From the NCBI GenBank assembly GCA_015179025.1, contig WHUX01000080.1:176429-240428 (forward strand): a stretch of 64,000 bases of DNA, read 5' to 3'. Origin of the DNA: Terfezia claveryi (Eukaryota > Ascomycota > Pezizomycetes > Pezizales > Pezizaceae). A program made the translations under genes and the position numbers. Below, one piece after another: positions 1 to 11,559 of this stretch. The notes under the pieces were generated by a model that was given only the letters and a program-made list of their open reading frames with translations, did not search any database and had not been told where the DNA came from. Positions within the stretch are counted from its first letter, which is position 1. Each line of letters opens with the position of its first letter.

Positions 1-842
1 GTGAGTAATTCGGACCAGTTGTCTTGTTGATAATTACAGTAAGCCCGCAAGTATTGTTCTGTGATGGCATTGATTCATTCCGTTTGTCCATCAGTTTGGG
101 GGTGGAAGGCTGTTGAAACCTTCTGTTGAATCCCAATGAGGGAGGTCAAGGAGCGAGTGAATTCGGATATGAATTGAGTGCCACGGTCTGAGACGATCGA
201 ATTGGGAATTCCGTGTAGGCGAAAGACATTATCAAAGAAGAGCTTAGCAATCTGCTTGGAATTGGCGTCCGTGTTGGTAGGTACATAGTGTACCATTTTT
301 GACAATCGGTCAACTACAACCAATAAGGCATCGAATCCATTTGAGACGGGAAGGCCAGTAACAAGGTCCAAGGAGACAGATGACCACTTCCGAAATGGAA
401 CTTGAAGTAGTTTTAACAATCCATAGGGGCCATAGCAAGCTGGTTTAATCTGGGCGCAGGTATCACAATTTCGAAGGTATCGAGCTATGGTCTGGTGCAT
501 CTTTGGCCACCAGTAGTCTCGTGATACCAATTCATAGGTGGCTGCTTGACCGGGGTGTCCCGTAGCTGGGTGGTCGTGGTAGGTACGGAGAATGCGGAGG
601 TGTATTTCCGGGGAGTCAGGAACATAAACTAGACCATTAACGAGTATAAGTCCCTCCGAGAGCTGACATTCAGCCAAAGGGATAATCGGGTGTTTTCTGG
701 CGCCGTTCTTGAGGGCGTGCATAATCTCGAGAGTGAGCTTGTCAGTCTTGAGGGCGGCAAGAATGCCTTTATTGTTAACGATTGAGGCTACAGAAAGCAA
801 AATTTCTCGGCAGGTATTAGGGCCTGTGTTGGGCGAGCACAA
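1..842 (-). pseudogene. Element A integrase (partial)
   Basis: The reading frame shows the HHCC zinc-binding motif (HDHPATGH then CDTC) followed by the DDE core: Asp in SLDLVTG, Asp in VSDRGTQF and the block FHPQTDGQTE. This enzyme would insert the cDNA into chromatin. An in-frame TGA at 75-77 replaces the Arg codon expected after QTE, and coding similarity (INAITEQYLRAY) continues to base 1. That CGA-to-TGA change is a C-to-T transition. The rest of the integrase lies outside the window. Confidence 0.9.
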
Positions 843-2072
843 CCATCCCCTTCCTCAGGGAGGTCTCCAGATCTCCTGGTGAGTGCATCGGCTTTGGTGT
901 TCTGGGTGCCGGGTCTGAAGACAATCTTGAAGTTATATTGGGCTATTTCCTGCGCCCAACGAGCTTGTCAGCGTGAAAGCAAGGCTTTGGAGGTAAAGCT
1001 CTGTAGGTTGTGATGGTCGGTGAGGATAGTGAACGGTCGTGGGAGCTGGTGTAAGTAGATGTGCCATTTTTCAAGAGCCAGAATGATTGCTAGAAATTCC
1101 TTATCTCCAATGCCATAATTGCATTCAGCGGATGACATTTTTTCCGAAATAAATGCAACTGGGTGCAGAACACATTTCCCATCTTTTGGGTGTTTCTGTG
1201 ACAGGATTCTGGAGGTAATATAATCTGAGGCGTCCGTTTCGACCAAGGTCTCGAGCTCAGGGTCGAAATGGCGGAGGATGGGTGTAGAGGTGAAGGTTTC
1301 CTTGAGAAGTTTAAAAACCTCTTCACATGAAGAATTCCAAACAAAAGGAACATCTTTTCGAAGCAAGTTAAAAAGAGGTTGGTAAAGAGCAGAATACTTA
1401 TTGATAAACCTGCGGTAAAAATTGGCGAATCTAAGAAAACACTGGATATCCTTAACAGAACGAGGGGTCTCCCAATTAAGAACTGCATTGACCTTCTCGG
1501 GGTCCATTTCCAAGCCATACTCAGAGATGATAAATCCCAAGAATGAGGTTTTCTCAACCGAGAATTCGCATTTCTCTGGTTTTATAAATAACCCAGATTC
1601 CTTGAGTTTTTGGAGAACCTTTCGCACCTGTTCCTTATGTTCTTTTAGATTCCTTGAGTAAATCAAAATGTCGTCGATGTAGCATACACAGAAGATATCG
1701 AGGTATTCACAGAGGGTATCATTCATGAATCGTTGAGCGGTAGTAGGGGCATTAGTCAACCCAAAGGGCATAACTAGAAATTCAAAAAGTCTGTACCGAG
1801 TGCGGAAGGCAGTTTTCCACTCATCACCTTCTTTAATTCGGATTTGGTTGAAGCATGCACGTAAATCGAGGCATGTAAAGTATTTGCATCCTCGAATCTG
1901 GTTCAGAGTTTCTTCGATGTGAGGTAGCGGGTTTCTATCCTTAATCGTGATATCATTTAGAGCACGGTAGTCGACATATAGACGTAAGGAACCATTCTTT
2001 TTTTTGACAAATAGGACCGGAGAGGCTGCAGAAGAAGAACTGGCTCGTATGAAGGATTTGGATAAATTCTCA
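843..2072 (-). pseudogene. Element A reverse transcriptase and RNase H
   Basis: The open segment 968-1771 has MPFGLTNAP, the catalytic YIDD box, and the connection and RNase H blocks (VETDASDY, then the YGIGDKEFLAI block). Similarity continues without a start codon to about 2045 (VLFVKKKNGSLRLYVDYRALN). An in-frame TGA in LLSR-stop-QARW stands where Trp is usual. A one-base shift near 2070-2075 separates the segment from the protease side. Enough remains to call a gypsy polymerase, but it cannot be translated intact. Confidence 0.9.
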
Positions 2073-3010
2073 TCATCTATTTGCGTACTTCCTTGAGTTC
2101 TGAGTCAGACATAGAGTACATGCGGCCAAAAGGAGGTTTGGCTCCTTCTTGCAAAGGGATAGCATGGTCAACGTATCAATGTGGGGGTAGTATTCTAGCT
2201 TCTTTTTCTGAAAAGAGAGCAAGATAATCATGATATTCAGAAGGAACCAATTTAGCAGCAGGTTCAACGGACTCATCCTCGTCAACGGAGGCATATATTG
2301 CTGCAATACAGAGGCGAGCATCCGGGTCCTTGATAGCAACCCGAAAAGCTGCTCTGGAAATAATTGATATCCGAAGTGGGTTAGTCGTGGGAGGTGTTTT
2401 CGGAGGGCGGGTTGGTATGCAATGGGCATGGCAAAATCTGGTGGCGAAGGCGATGGTATTAACTGACCAGTCAATCGTTGGGTTGTGTCGCCTAAGCCAT
2501 GTTTTTCCCACAATAAGTCCCACCCGGCTAACTTGGTAACATGGAATGTGAGGGTTTCTTGATGTTGGTCGATAGAGAGTTTCAAGGTGCAAGTGTGTGT
2601 GATTTTTCTGATAGGTGAAGGTTTCCCATCAGCAAGTATGAGATCTTCTGGCTTGTTTTTCACGTCAATGGCAAGTTCATGTTCATGGCATAGTCAATAT
2701 CAATAAACTGGGAGCTAGCTCCCGAGTCTACTATGCACGTGCAGAAAGCTCTTCATTGACTATACACGGCAAAGCAAGTGGGTCTTCAGACCCCAAATCA
2801 TGACAATCAGCAGAAAGCACAGCAATTCTAGAAATTCGCAACGCATTCGCAAGGCGCCGTCGACGAGCTAGTTGTTGACGGGACTTACGAGAAACCAAAG
2901 GTAATACATAACCAGTACCTTCTAAGTGGACTTGCTTCAAAACAGAAAATGAATTAAACACATGGACAGGGTCATGGACAGTATTGATGGCGCCAGGTTG
3001 CATCTGGCAC
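2073..3010 (-). pseudogene. Element A aspartic protease and linker
   Basis: The retropepsin motif VDSGASSQFIDIDYA is encoded around 2690-2735. Downstream blocks are split over two frames (FHVTKLAGWDLLWEKHGL in one, WLRRHNPTIDW and EYHDYLALFSEKEA in the other), with a stop after ARILPPH near 2176. The retropepsin would mature the polyprotein. The switches between frames show at least two indels, so this is a decayed copy. The 2731-3003 open frame covers the Gag-to-protease junction. Confidence 0.75.
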
Positions 3011-3119
3011 TCTCTGATCGGCCATCATTGATCAAAGAGTACGTTCGTTTTTTGACAACTCAAAGAGATTGTCAGTGGTGGTATCGGGAGAGGCAGTGGG
3101 GGTAGTACCGGCTATAGCA

Positions 3120-4213
3120 ACTTTTTATTTTTGGCTGAGACCGGGCAGACTGTTGCCCAATGACCAGATCCTCCACAATACATACACAGGTTATTGTCTC
3201 TGAGGTGTTTGTGGATTTCAGGAGTTAAGGGTCCACGTTTTTTCGTTGTGGTCGAAAGGTCCATGGGTCCAGCGGCGGTACCAACCAAAGTAGAAGGGGC
3301 TGGTGAATAGGTAGGGGTCGTGGATTGGTTGGAGCCGAGGCTCTAAGAGGGTGTTGGGTGCGTAGGAGTTTAGCGCGGTTGTCCAGCTTAATACAAAGTT
3401 GGACAAATTCGTCGAAAGATTCTGGGGGAGAGGCTTGATAGGAAAGGGCTATTTTGAGCCCGGTATTAGCCCCATTGGTAAAGAAGGATATTTTAGTCCT
3501 ATCATCGTAGGCTAAAATTGTCGCATGAGTTGCAAACTCAGCATGGTAAGAGGAACAATCGCAGTCTCCTTGGCGGAGATTAAGCAATTTGCGTTCTGCA
3601 GTGGCGCGAGCATCGGGATCGTCGTAGGCATTTTTCAATGCCTTAGCGAAGGCTTCATAAGTAGGGAAATCAACGGTCCCACTTGTTTTGTTGAGGTGGG
3701 GCTCAAACCAATCGGCAGCAGATCCAGAGAGGTAGGAAGCAGCATAGGCAATTTTGGCTGCTTCACTAGTATATCGAGAGGGATCGGAGGAGAACACCAA
3801 AGAAAGCTTGGTGAGAAATCGAGTGAATTTTGATCGAGTGCCATCAAAATTCTCAGGCTCATGGACTTTAGGGCACGAGTGGAGGTAGGCGCTGAAGCGC
3901 GGTCATGGAGGAGGCTTGGGAGGGTTAAGCCATATTGATATCTGCGGTTATAATAGATCCAGAGTAACTCAGTTGAGGTAGAAGTGCCTGTGAGTGGTTG
4001 AGCGAAAGTTGATGGTACTCCGCATGCTGACTGTATGCCGGCACCATGGGCTGCATGAATGGCGGTGAAAAACGAGGCGGGAGTTCCTGCAGGAATATGT
4101 GGTAGAGCAGAAGGAGGGGTATTGTCAGTTCGGAGGGCAGCGACCAAGGTGCGCCACATAGCAATTTCAGAAGGTGGAGCGGAGCCGGAGGCCTCCATAC
4201 GTGCTTCGGACAT
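3120..4213 (-). pseudogene. Element A Gag with CCHC zinc knuckle
   Basis: The first part opens at 4213 (MSEARMEASGSAPP). From about 3890 the coding frame changes and gives a retrotransposon Gag domain (SYLSGSAADWFEPHL, then FPTYEAFAKALKNAY). A CX2CX4HX4C knuckle (CMYCGGSGHWATVC) is encoded at 3145-3186 near the C-terminus. Gag would form the virus-like particle and bind RNA. The frame change makes the gene nonfunctional. It begins 24 bp from the LTR edge, as expected for this family. Confidence 0.85.
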
Positions 4214-4322
4214 ATTTATTTGTAGTGGAGACTATATGTGATGCAACAAAATGTTATGGACGGAGGTTGGAAGGTAATTCCCGCGTCGACACGGTAAACA
4301 ATGACTTATTCTGGTTCGGGGT

Positions 4323-4344
4323 ATCACCTGCGATCGCAGGTGAT
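4323..4344. repeat. Perfect 22-bp palindrome P1
   Basis: Arms ATCACCTGCGA and TCGCAGGTGAT are exact reverse complements. Related palindromes lie at 23239-23259, 23861-23881, 23974-23994, 24075-24095 and 24132-24152. Confidence 0.9.
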
Positions 4345-4841
4345 GGACGCGAGTGTCAAGGTATCGCACACGTAGGGAGCTCTACGTGTGTGATCAGGTG
4401 CCTAGGGACTTCGGCGAAACCAAAGTGAGCAAGGTATCAAGGTCAAGGTGAGAAGGCGAGGTAGTCTGAGCTACACTCAAGAACAGTGGTGCAGATATAT
4501 TCGTATAACAACTAGGTACAGGAAGGTAGACAAGTTGTTGCGTGGGGAAGAAAGAAACAGAATACAGACGCAAGAACAGGCTTCTTTTATAGAGATCCTG
4601 TCTCTATCTCGAACAACACCTTTTTGGCTAATACAACGGTCTAGACAAAGCATAACGGAAGATGAACACGCAAGCCAGCTCACGGATACACGGATCCTGT
4701 GAGATCGTCGAGAACGAGGTGTCTGGCAATAACAGATAATGCTGGTGCGAACAGAAGACCTGAAGAATTGTACATAAGCGAAGGTGAAATTTCTGATAAG
4801 CTAAAGAAAGAGTTTTGAGCGAGAGCAGGTTGTTCCCAATC

Positions 4842-5129
4842 TGAGAGTCGTGCCAGTTTTGGTTCGACTCTCAAATAAGGTCTGGGTCAAAATAGGGTTC
4901 GAGGGTTTCCGGGGTATTTCCTAAATCTGAGAGTCGTGCCAGTTTTGGTTCGACTCTCAAATAAGGTTTGGGTCAAAATAGGGTTCGAGAGTTTCCGGGT
5001 ATTTCCTAAATCTGAGAGTCATGCCAGTTTTGGTTCGACTCTCAAATAAGGTTCGGGTCAAAATAAGGTTCGAAGTTTTCCAGGGTATTTCCTAGTTTGA
5101 GAGTCATGCCAGTTTTGGTTCGACTCTCA
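4842..5129. repeat. Tandem hairpin array, period 85-86 bp, four copies
   Basis: Four copies start at 4842, 4928, 5013 and 5098 (the last partial). Each begins with a 32-bp inverted repeat with arms TGAGAGTCG and CGACTCTCA around the loop TGCCAGTTTTGGTT. The third and fourth copies have one G-to-A change in the left arm. The array lies in LTR-A. Confidence 0.95.
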
Positions 5130-5309
5130 AGTGTCAAATCCATAAGCGAGCGACTAGGACTTCCGGGATGCGGTCGGATGTCGGCTAGCCAGGAGAGGCA
5201 GGGTCGAGAACATAGTCACATGATATACTTTGGCAAGTGCGTGGGTTGCCGGCGATATCGATCGGGGTCAGGATCGTAATTCGAGAGGGTTTGTAACATA
5301 TATAATACT

Positions 5310-5770
5310 TTTCATATCAGCAAACTCAAACCCTACTATAAAAACGATCCTACCCAGTTTCTTCATAGACAATCTCAGGACCAGGACCAATTCAAGAAGA
5401 TCATTATGAAGTTGAAAAGATATTAGAATTTAGAACAGCTCCTCGAACTGGAGAAAGACAATATAAGGTCAGATGGCTAGGATACTTTCCTAAATATGAT
5501 TCCTGAGTAAACGTCAAGTACATCACCACTGAAATTCTACAAGACTTCTGGACGACCAGAAGTATGGAAGACACATTCAAGAGACGTCTAAGGACTAAAA
5601 GAAAACAAAGACTACGAACCAGAGATGAGACCCGAGCTCTCACCCAACAAGAACGAGATAGAATCATGAGTCAAGGAAACACTAAGGATATTCATGTTAA
5701 TGCTAATGTATTAACAATGCATCAAATCTTAGGATGTATGGAAACCAATATGGCAGAGCGAAAGAAGTAA
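5310..5770 (+). pseudogene. Element B integrase C-terminus with chromodomain
   Basis: The segment FHISKLKPYYKND is a gypsy integrase C-terminal block. It is followed by a chromodomain (YEVEKILEFRT, then RQYKVRWLGYFPKYDS), which in chromoviruses directs integration to marked chromatin. The Trp expected after YDS is TGA near 5503, a G-to-A change. The basic tail runs to the stop at 5768-5770. Upstream coding sequence is lost at the element A junction. Confidence 0.8.
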
Positions 5771-5798
5771 GGATAGGAAATCCTTCTATGTGGGGAAG

Positions 5799-6477
5799 TG
5801 TAATAGACAACGTTATTTCATTGCTTATATAATTGATTATATACTTTTGTATTTCCTATATTACTACTATGTTATGTAACTAAGCTCTCGGTTGAAGGAC
5901 TAGCCTTCTACCACCTCCTATTGCTTTATAAGCGTCCATAGTACGCTGAATTTGCCATGGGAAGTTCCATGGCACTTGCCATATGAAGACAACCTTATTA
6001 TGGCACATGACCTTTGTTTAAAGGCATGTGAGTCATTACTATGGCCACATGACCATCGTTTATAGCATGTGACTCATTACTATGGCCACATGACCCTTTT
6101 TGTACAGCGCACTACCTTCTAGTATGCCACCCTTTATTGTATTTATTTCCTTAGTCATCATATCTCAGACAAGTATAAATAGGCCGCTGAATTCCCTCTG
6201 GAATCTAAAAGAAAGACAAGAAGCAACCAAGCAAGCACTCAGAGCAAGCAAGCCTATATTCCGATCAGATCAAGATTATATAGCTTAGATAGCACAAATC
6301 ATATAAGATAGATTACACCAGTTAATTACTGTTCCCTTTAGGAACGTCCCATATAGTAATCTCCCTACCCTTCTGAGGTCTTACCTCAGCAGAACCGAAA
6401 TACACAAACGTCCATGCCTACGGATATGGATTGTATAAACGGTACCAAAAGAATACTGTCTAGTACTATTCATTACA
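5799..6477 (+). repeat. 3' LTR of element B (family B)
   Basis: The segment starts TGTAATAGAC and ends TTCATTACA (679 bp). A second copy of the same LTR, split by another element, lies at 12532-19675. Near 5990-6095 it has short tandem units containing TGGCCACATGAC and GCATGTGACTCATTAC. Confidence 0.85.
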
Positions 6478-7139
6478 ATTTCTCAAAGACTTTGAAGACC
6501 TCCCCGTTCCTCGCCAATTATGGCTGGCACCCTCGTTTCGTGGACTCCCTAGCACCTCTGCACAAGGCTAGAGAGAACACCCTAGCTAAGGAGTTCGCTA
6601 CGGAGATTGCTGAGTTGCACTCCACCCTCAGAGCTGAACTAGCTTATGCTCAAGCTAGACAGATAGAATATGCAAATGAATCTAGGTTGCCAGCCCCGAG
6701 ATACCAGCCAGGAGACAGAGTATGGCTTTCCAGTCGGCACTTCTGGACAGAATGACCTTCATGTAAACTGGACCACAAGTTCTTAGGTCCTTACGAGGTA
6801 TTGGGGAGTGTGGGTACTCACGCTTATCGGCTAAAGTTCCCTATGTACATCAAGTGCCACCCTATCGTCCATGTATCGGAGATCGAACCGGCGGCCGATA
6901 ACCCCCTCCCTAGACAGAAACACCCCTTTCCTCTGCCAGTAGTAATCGAAGGTGAAGAGGAATGGGAAGTTGAAGAAGTGCTGGATTCAAGAAAGAGGTA
7001 TGGCAGGTTACAGTATAAGGTGAAATGGATCGGAGATGAGGAAACCACCTGGCAACCAGCAGAGGATCTGGAAAACGCCCTAGACCTGGTCACCCTATTC
7101 CATCAGCATTACCCTCTCAAGCCTTGTTCAGCCCAATGA
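6478..7139 (+). pseudogene. Element C-prime integrase C-terminus and chromodomain
   Basis: SPFLANYGWHPRFVDSLAPL and YQPGDRVWLSSRHFWTE match element C integrase. A TGA at 6753-6755 stands where element C has Trp (EWPSRKLDHK). After it the frame reopens with HAYRLKFPMYIKCHP and a chromodomain (EEEWEVEEVLDSRKRYG, then YKVKWIGDEETTWQPAEDL) that ends at 7139. One premature stop plus loss of the 5' half makes it nonfunctional. The stop is a G-to-A transition. Confidence 0.85.
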
Positions 7140-7270
7140 TATTTTTGTCTTGTCTTCGTTGATTTGGAGTTGGGGTTATGTTTTATTGTTTTGTTGTTGT
7201 TAGGTTGTTCTTACTATTATCATACCCAGGCCTTCGTATCACTGGAGCTCTTGCCTAAAAAGGGGGATAG

Positions 7271-7876
7271 TGTAACAACCGTCCCTCTTTACTATTGTTA
7301 TTGTTCTTATTGTTGCCTAGTACTGGGTTGTGTTTTGAGAGTCATGCCACTTCCAGCATGACTGTCGGGAGTTCCCTATCTCAGAACCTTATTCTGTTAT
7401 CAGCCTTAGCTTCTTGGGCCACTATGTATATATATCTCCTCACTCTCGCACTCACATTGGATCCCCATCCAACGTCTTGTATACCCAATACAGGACCTTG
7501 CTTCTCCCAGTGCTTGTGCACCTCCCTTGTGTACTTCCTTGTCTCGTGAACAGCTCTGCAGTACAGCTGCCTCCCTCCGACATACGTGGCAACCACTTCC
7601 ACGTGTCTCTTGTCCTTGCCTCTTACCTCCTGCCCTTGCCCCATCCCAGCCTTCCTCTAGTCACACACGTAGCATTCCTATATGTGTCTTGCCTTAGCCT
7701 CTGCCTTCTGAACATCCTGCCCTCCATGACATCGTCCGTGATATTCGTGACAGGTGTCCGTAACAAGCCTACTTTCACTAGTTACATATATAGCGCTCCT
7801 ATATGTGTCTCACCTTGTTCCTGTCCTCACTCTGGCATACCCCTTGGTCACCTTGTTCCACAGAGCCCTTATTACA
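7271..7876 (+). repeat. 3' LTR of element C-prime
   Basis: It begins TGTAACAACCGTCC after the polypurine tract and ends ATTACA. An imperfect hairpin at 7337-7366 has arms GAGAGTCATGC and GCATGACTGTC. The body matches LTRs of C, D and E (GGATCCCCATCCAACGTC and AGTCACACACGTAGC blocks). Confidence 0.85.
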
Positions 7877-8020
7877 GGTATTTTTCATATATCTTCTAGT
7901 ATCTTCTAGTATTTCTAAAAGATACTAGGAGACATTTTGCTAATTATAGAGATACACTTTGTCTTCAGTAGCAATACTATCTCTAAAGATTTTAGAAACA
8001 AACTATTTTCTTTTCTGATA
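7877..8020 (+). repeat. Small repeat M, truncated RIP-like copy M1
   Basis: GAGACATTTTGCTAATTATAG and AAACAAACTATTTTCTTT align with the 250-bp repeat at 20155-20404, read on the minus strand there. Differences are mostly C-to-T or G-to-A. The left end is cut by the C-prime LTR and the right end abuts element E integrase. Confidence 0.7.
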
Positions 8021-9195
8021 TAGAAAAATATAGAAAAGTATATATAGAACTGCTATACTTATAAATAGTTAAAGTCTATTTACTATACCCTTTATAGAAC
8101 CTTAAAGCCTCTTGAAATTTTAGATCAAGTTTAGAAATACCTAACTATAGACTTTGTAACTTGGTTGCTAGAGGACTTAAAATTTAATACTATCCTAATA
8201 GTAATAGATTGACTAATAAAGATAAGGTATATTATACTTTACTAAAATATATGCTCTACTTTAGAGCAAGCTAATTTCTATTTTAGTAATATATTCTAGT
8301 ATTATAGCCTTTCTAAATCTATTGTGTCTAACTAAGGACCTTAGTTTATTTTTGACTTATAAAAAGTCTTATATAAACTTTTAGAGATTAAGATATATCT
8401 CTTAACTATTTACTATCTTTATATAAATAGCCAGTTAGAAAGGATAAATACTATAATAAAATAATATCTATAAGTCTATATCAACTACTAGTAGAATAAC
8501 TAGATATTCTTATTGGTAACCTATAAGTTTGTTGCTAACAAGTAGTTTTTAGAGTCTTTAAAAACCTCTCTCTTCCTAGCTAATTATAGTTAGTACTCTT
8601 AGTTCATAGATGCTTTAGTACTTCTATAAGATACTAGAATTAATACTACAGCTAAGAAGCTTACAGTTGGGATTGTAGAGTTCTATTCTATTCTAGAGTT
8701 AAAGCTAGTATATACTTAAAGTCAGTAATCAGAGTATGTAAAACAGCTCAAAATTACTAGCCCTAAAGTACTAACTCAAAGATAAAGTATAGCTTTCTAG
8801 CTAGTACTTCTAAACTAAAAAGCTTAACTATAAGTTTCTAGGCCAATTCAAAGTATTAGCAACTGTAAGTACTTATGCCTACTAGCTAAAGTTCTTTAGA
8901 GATATTAAATACTACCCTATTATTCATATTTCAGAAATTGAACTAGCTGTAAATAATTTTCTTTCAAGTTAAAGGTATTTTCTATCTCCTTTTATAGTGA
9001 TTGCAGAAAAAAAGAAGTAAAAGATTAAAGAGGTACTAGATTTTAAAAAGTATTCTGGCTGAGTCTAGTATAAGGTCAAATAGTTAGGAGATAAGGAAAC
9101 TACCTAGTAACTTATAGAGGACTTAGAGAATGTAGAGAATTTAGTTACTCTATTCTATTAGCAATACCTAAGGAAGTCTTACCTAGTTAAATAAT
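8021..9195 (+). pseudogene. Element E integrase and chromodomain, heavily mutated
   Basis: Residual similarity follows element C from the integrase zinc region to the chromodomain end, for example SLKTSLFLANYS and EDLENVENLVTLFY. More than twenty in-frame stops are present, almost all explicable as CAG or CAA to TAG/TAA and TGG to TAG/TGA. Both strands were mutated, since Gln and Trp codons are both lost. This is the classic RIP outcome and leaves no coding capacity. Confidence 0.8.
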
Positions 9196-9375
9196 ATTAT
9201 ACCTTTTAAGAGTTATATAGTGGAGCCTGTCTAACTCTTATTGTTGTTATTATTTAGAGTTAGGGTTCTTGTTTATATTATTGTTTACTATATTAATTTT
9301 ACTAATTGTCATATTTAGGCCTCCTTATTACAAAAGCTCGAGCCTAAAAGATAGATAGTGTCATAACTATATTCT
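8021..9375 (+). mobile_element. Element E (left segment): RIP-degraded chromovirus
   Basis: This AT-rich stretch is a family C element reduced by dense C-to-T/G-to-A change. Its polypurine tract (CCTAAAAGATAGATAG) ends at 9358 and its 3' LTR starts TGTCATAAC at 9359. The LTR is interrupted after 17 bp by element D and resumes at 23095-23666. Confidence 0.8.
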
Positions 9376-9884
9376 TGTAACAATGGCTCTGGGGACAAAG
9401 TGACTAAGGAGTACGGCAGAGCTAGGGCAACACATACATAGGAACACTATGTATATGACTAGGGGAAGGCTGGGACAGGGGGCAAGGGTAAGAGATAAGA
9501 GAAGTAGAGGGTAAGGGGCACGAGACATATAGAAGCAGTTGCCACATGTGTCAGAGTAGAGCAGCGATACTGCAGAGTTATTTACGGGACAAGGCAAGAG
9601 GAGAGGGTGTACAAGAGGGTACACCTTTACGGAGAGAGGCAAGGTTTGTATTAGGATATAAGACATTAGATAGGGATCCAACGAGAGAGCAGAGAGAGTG
9701 CACTATATATACAGGCTTCCTTCCTGGCTGGCCAAGGCCACCGGAAGGATTAAGGTTTCTCGAGACCTCTTATCTCTGGAGTCGAGATAATAATGATATC
9801 CAATAGGAAATACCAACAATAACGAGAGTCGGGCAGAATCCCACCTGACTGTCAAACCCAGGGTCGGAGGGGACGGTTGTGATA
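9376..9884 (-). repeat. 3' LTR of element D
   Basis: On the minus strand it starts TATCACAACCGTCC (the canonical TG has become TA) after the tract rc(CTATCCCCCCTTT) at 9885-9897, and it ends GTTACA at 9376. It contains an inverted repeat at 9824-9853 with transition mismatches. Confidence 0.85.
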
Positions 9885-9899
9885 CTATCCCCCCTTTAG

Positions 9900-11540
9900 G
9901 CTCAGAGTCCCAGTGACGAAAGGCAAGGCAAAAGGCAAGGCAAAACAAACAGACGAAACAGGCGAGTGAAACCAATAACCCATAATACAATCCCAATACT
10001 GGAAGTACATACCAACAATAATCATGACAACAATGGTAATAACAACAGTGACAATAACGACCCTAATAACCAATTTCCAGAATGACAAGAACATCACTAG
10101 GTGGGGCGAGGCTTCTGGAGGTAACGCTGGTGGAATAGTGTGACCAAGTCCTGTGCGTTTTCTAGGTCCTCTACTAGTTGCCAGGTCTCTTCGTCCTTCA
10201 GCCATTTAATCTTATACTATACATACCCATACCTCTTTTGTGAGTCTAGTACCTACTCAACCTCCCATTCCTCCTCACTTTCAATAACTATAGGAGGAAG
10301 TGGGGGGTGTTTCTATCCTGGAAGAGAGTCCTCTATAGCGGGCTGAATCTCAGGGACATGGACAACCAGGTGGCATTTAATGTCTTTGGGGAACCCCAGG
10401 CAGTAAGCGTGAGTGCCCACGGACTCCAGCACTTCAAAAGGACCTAGGAACTTATGGTCAAGCTTGCAGGAAGGGCATTCTATCCAGAAATGGCAGCTGG
10501 AGAGCCATACCTTATCTCCTAGCTGGTATTGGGGAGCTAGCAACTATGATCTATTGGCATACTCTGCTTACCTAGCCAGTACATATCCTAGCTCGGCTTT
10601 CAAGGTATGGTGGAGTTCAGCGATTCCAACCGTGAACTCCTTAGCTAAGGGGTGGACTTTTTACAGAGGTGCCAGAGCCTCCACGAAGTGAGGATGGCAA
10701 ATATAGTTAGCCAAGAAAGGCGAGGTTTTGGAGGATTCCGAGAACTGGTTGTTCATGGCGAATTCGTAGGTAGTCAGTAATGAAACCCAGTTATCCTACT
10801 GGTAATCAATGAAGGCCCGCAGATATTGCTCTATAATAGCATTTATCCTCTCCAATTGGCCATCTATCTGGAGGTAATATGCTATTAACAAATGCACTTT
10901 GATCTCCAGAAGCTTGCAGAAGGCTCTCCAAAAGTCTCAGGTGAAGTGAAGGCCACAGTCAGACACAATGGATTCAGGGAGCACGTAATACCAGAACACA
11001 TTATTGAGGTAGAGGTTAGCCAACTCCGGAGCAGAACAGGTATCCCGACAAGGTATGACATGCCTCATCTTTGTCAGCCGATCTACCACTATTAAGATAG
11101 TATTCAATCCCGAGTCTTCTGGCAATCCCATCACGAAATCCATTGCCAGGTGCAGCTACCACCGATCCGGGATATCCAGAGGCTTTAAGGTGCCATATGG
11201 GGTATGGTGGATGGGCTTAGCATGCTTACAAATATAGCAGTTCCATACGTACCACTCCATGTCCTTCCACTAGTCAATCCAGATATATTCCCTAACCAGG
11301 AGCTCTAACGTCTTTGCCACTTCAGGGTGACCCACCACTAGGGTATCGTGGTAGTTCTTAATCAGCCTCAGGCATAACTCTACTCCTTTCGGTACATAGA
11401 GCCATTCGAGGTGATAGAGGAGGTCCTCCTGTACTATACACTCAGCCAGGGAAATCTTGGGGTGGCGGTGCTGGCCGGAATCCACTACAGTGATGATTTC
11501 CTTGGCCAGAAGGTCGTCCTCATATGCCTGTCTCACCAGT
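9900..11540 (-). pseudogene. Element D integrase and chromodomain
   Basis: Fragments match element C integrase in order: QAYEDDLLAKEIITVVDSG, the zinc region, MDFVMGLPEDSG (first catalytic Asp present, 11135-11143), SDCGLHFT, YQLGDKVWLSSCHFWI, HAYCLGFPKDIK and a chromodomain close to 10140-10290. Frames change repeatedly and stops interrupt them. Unlike element C, the first Asp is retained here. The whole region is nonfunctional. Confidence 0.8.
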
Positions 11541-11559
11541 TGTTAGAGGTTGGCTCCTA

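Larger units (their letters stand above)
1..5298 (-). mobile_element. Element A: Ty3/gypsy retrotransposon, left-truncated by window
   Basis: Reading the minus strand from 5298 down gives LTR, Gag, protease, reverse transcriptase, RNase H and integrase, the Ty3/gypsy order. The element runs off the left edge inside integrase, so its second LTR is outside the window. Every coding block is broken by frameshifts or stops, so it is defective. Its LTR edge at 5298 abuts the integrase C-terminus of another gypsy element (B), which indicates insertion of A into B. Confidence 0.9.
4237..5298 (-). repeat. LTR of element A (family A)
   Basis: On the minus strand this segment starts TGTTAC and ends CATCACA, next to the Gag start at 4213. 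The length is 1,062 bp. It contains a 22-bp perfect palindrome and a four-copy tandem array of hairpins. The outer flank is coding sequence of element B. The partner LTR is outside the window, so the boundaries rest on the TG/CA ends and the abrupt junctions. Confidence 0.7.
5299..6477 (+). mobile_element. Element B: 3' end of a gypsy chromovirus
   Basis: What remains is the integrase C-terminus with a chromodomain, a purine-rich tract just before 5799, and the 3' LTR. The 5' side is replaced by inserted element A; the rest of B should lie beyond the left edge. The 3' LTR directly abuts integrase of element C-prime at 6478, so B was itself inserted into C-prime. Confidence 0.8.
6478..7876 (+). 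mobile_element. Element C-prime: 3' end of a family C chromovirus
   Basis: The integrase C-terminus, chromodomain, polypurine tract (AAAAAGGGGGATAG, ending at 7270) and 3' LTR of a close relative of element C are present. The 5' part is displaced by element B. The LTR end at 7876 abuts repeat M1. Confidence 0.85.

Noticed and set aside
4842..5129. GGTTCGACTCTC as a tRNA B-box in LTR-A
   Set aside because: No A-box or cloverleaf; the word is the loop and right arm of the tandem hairpin.
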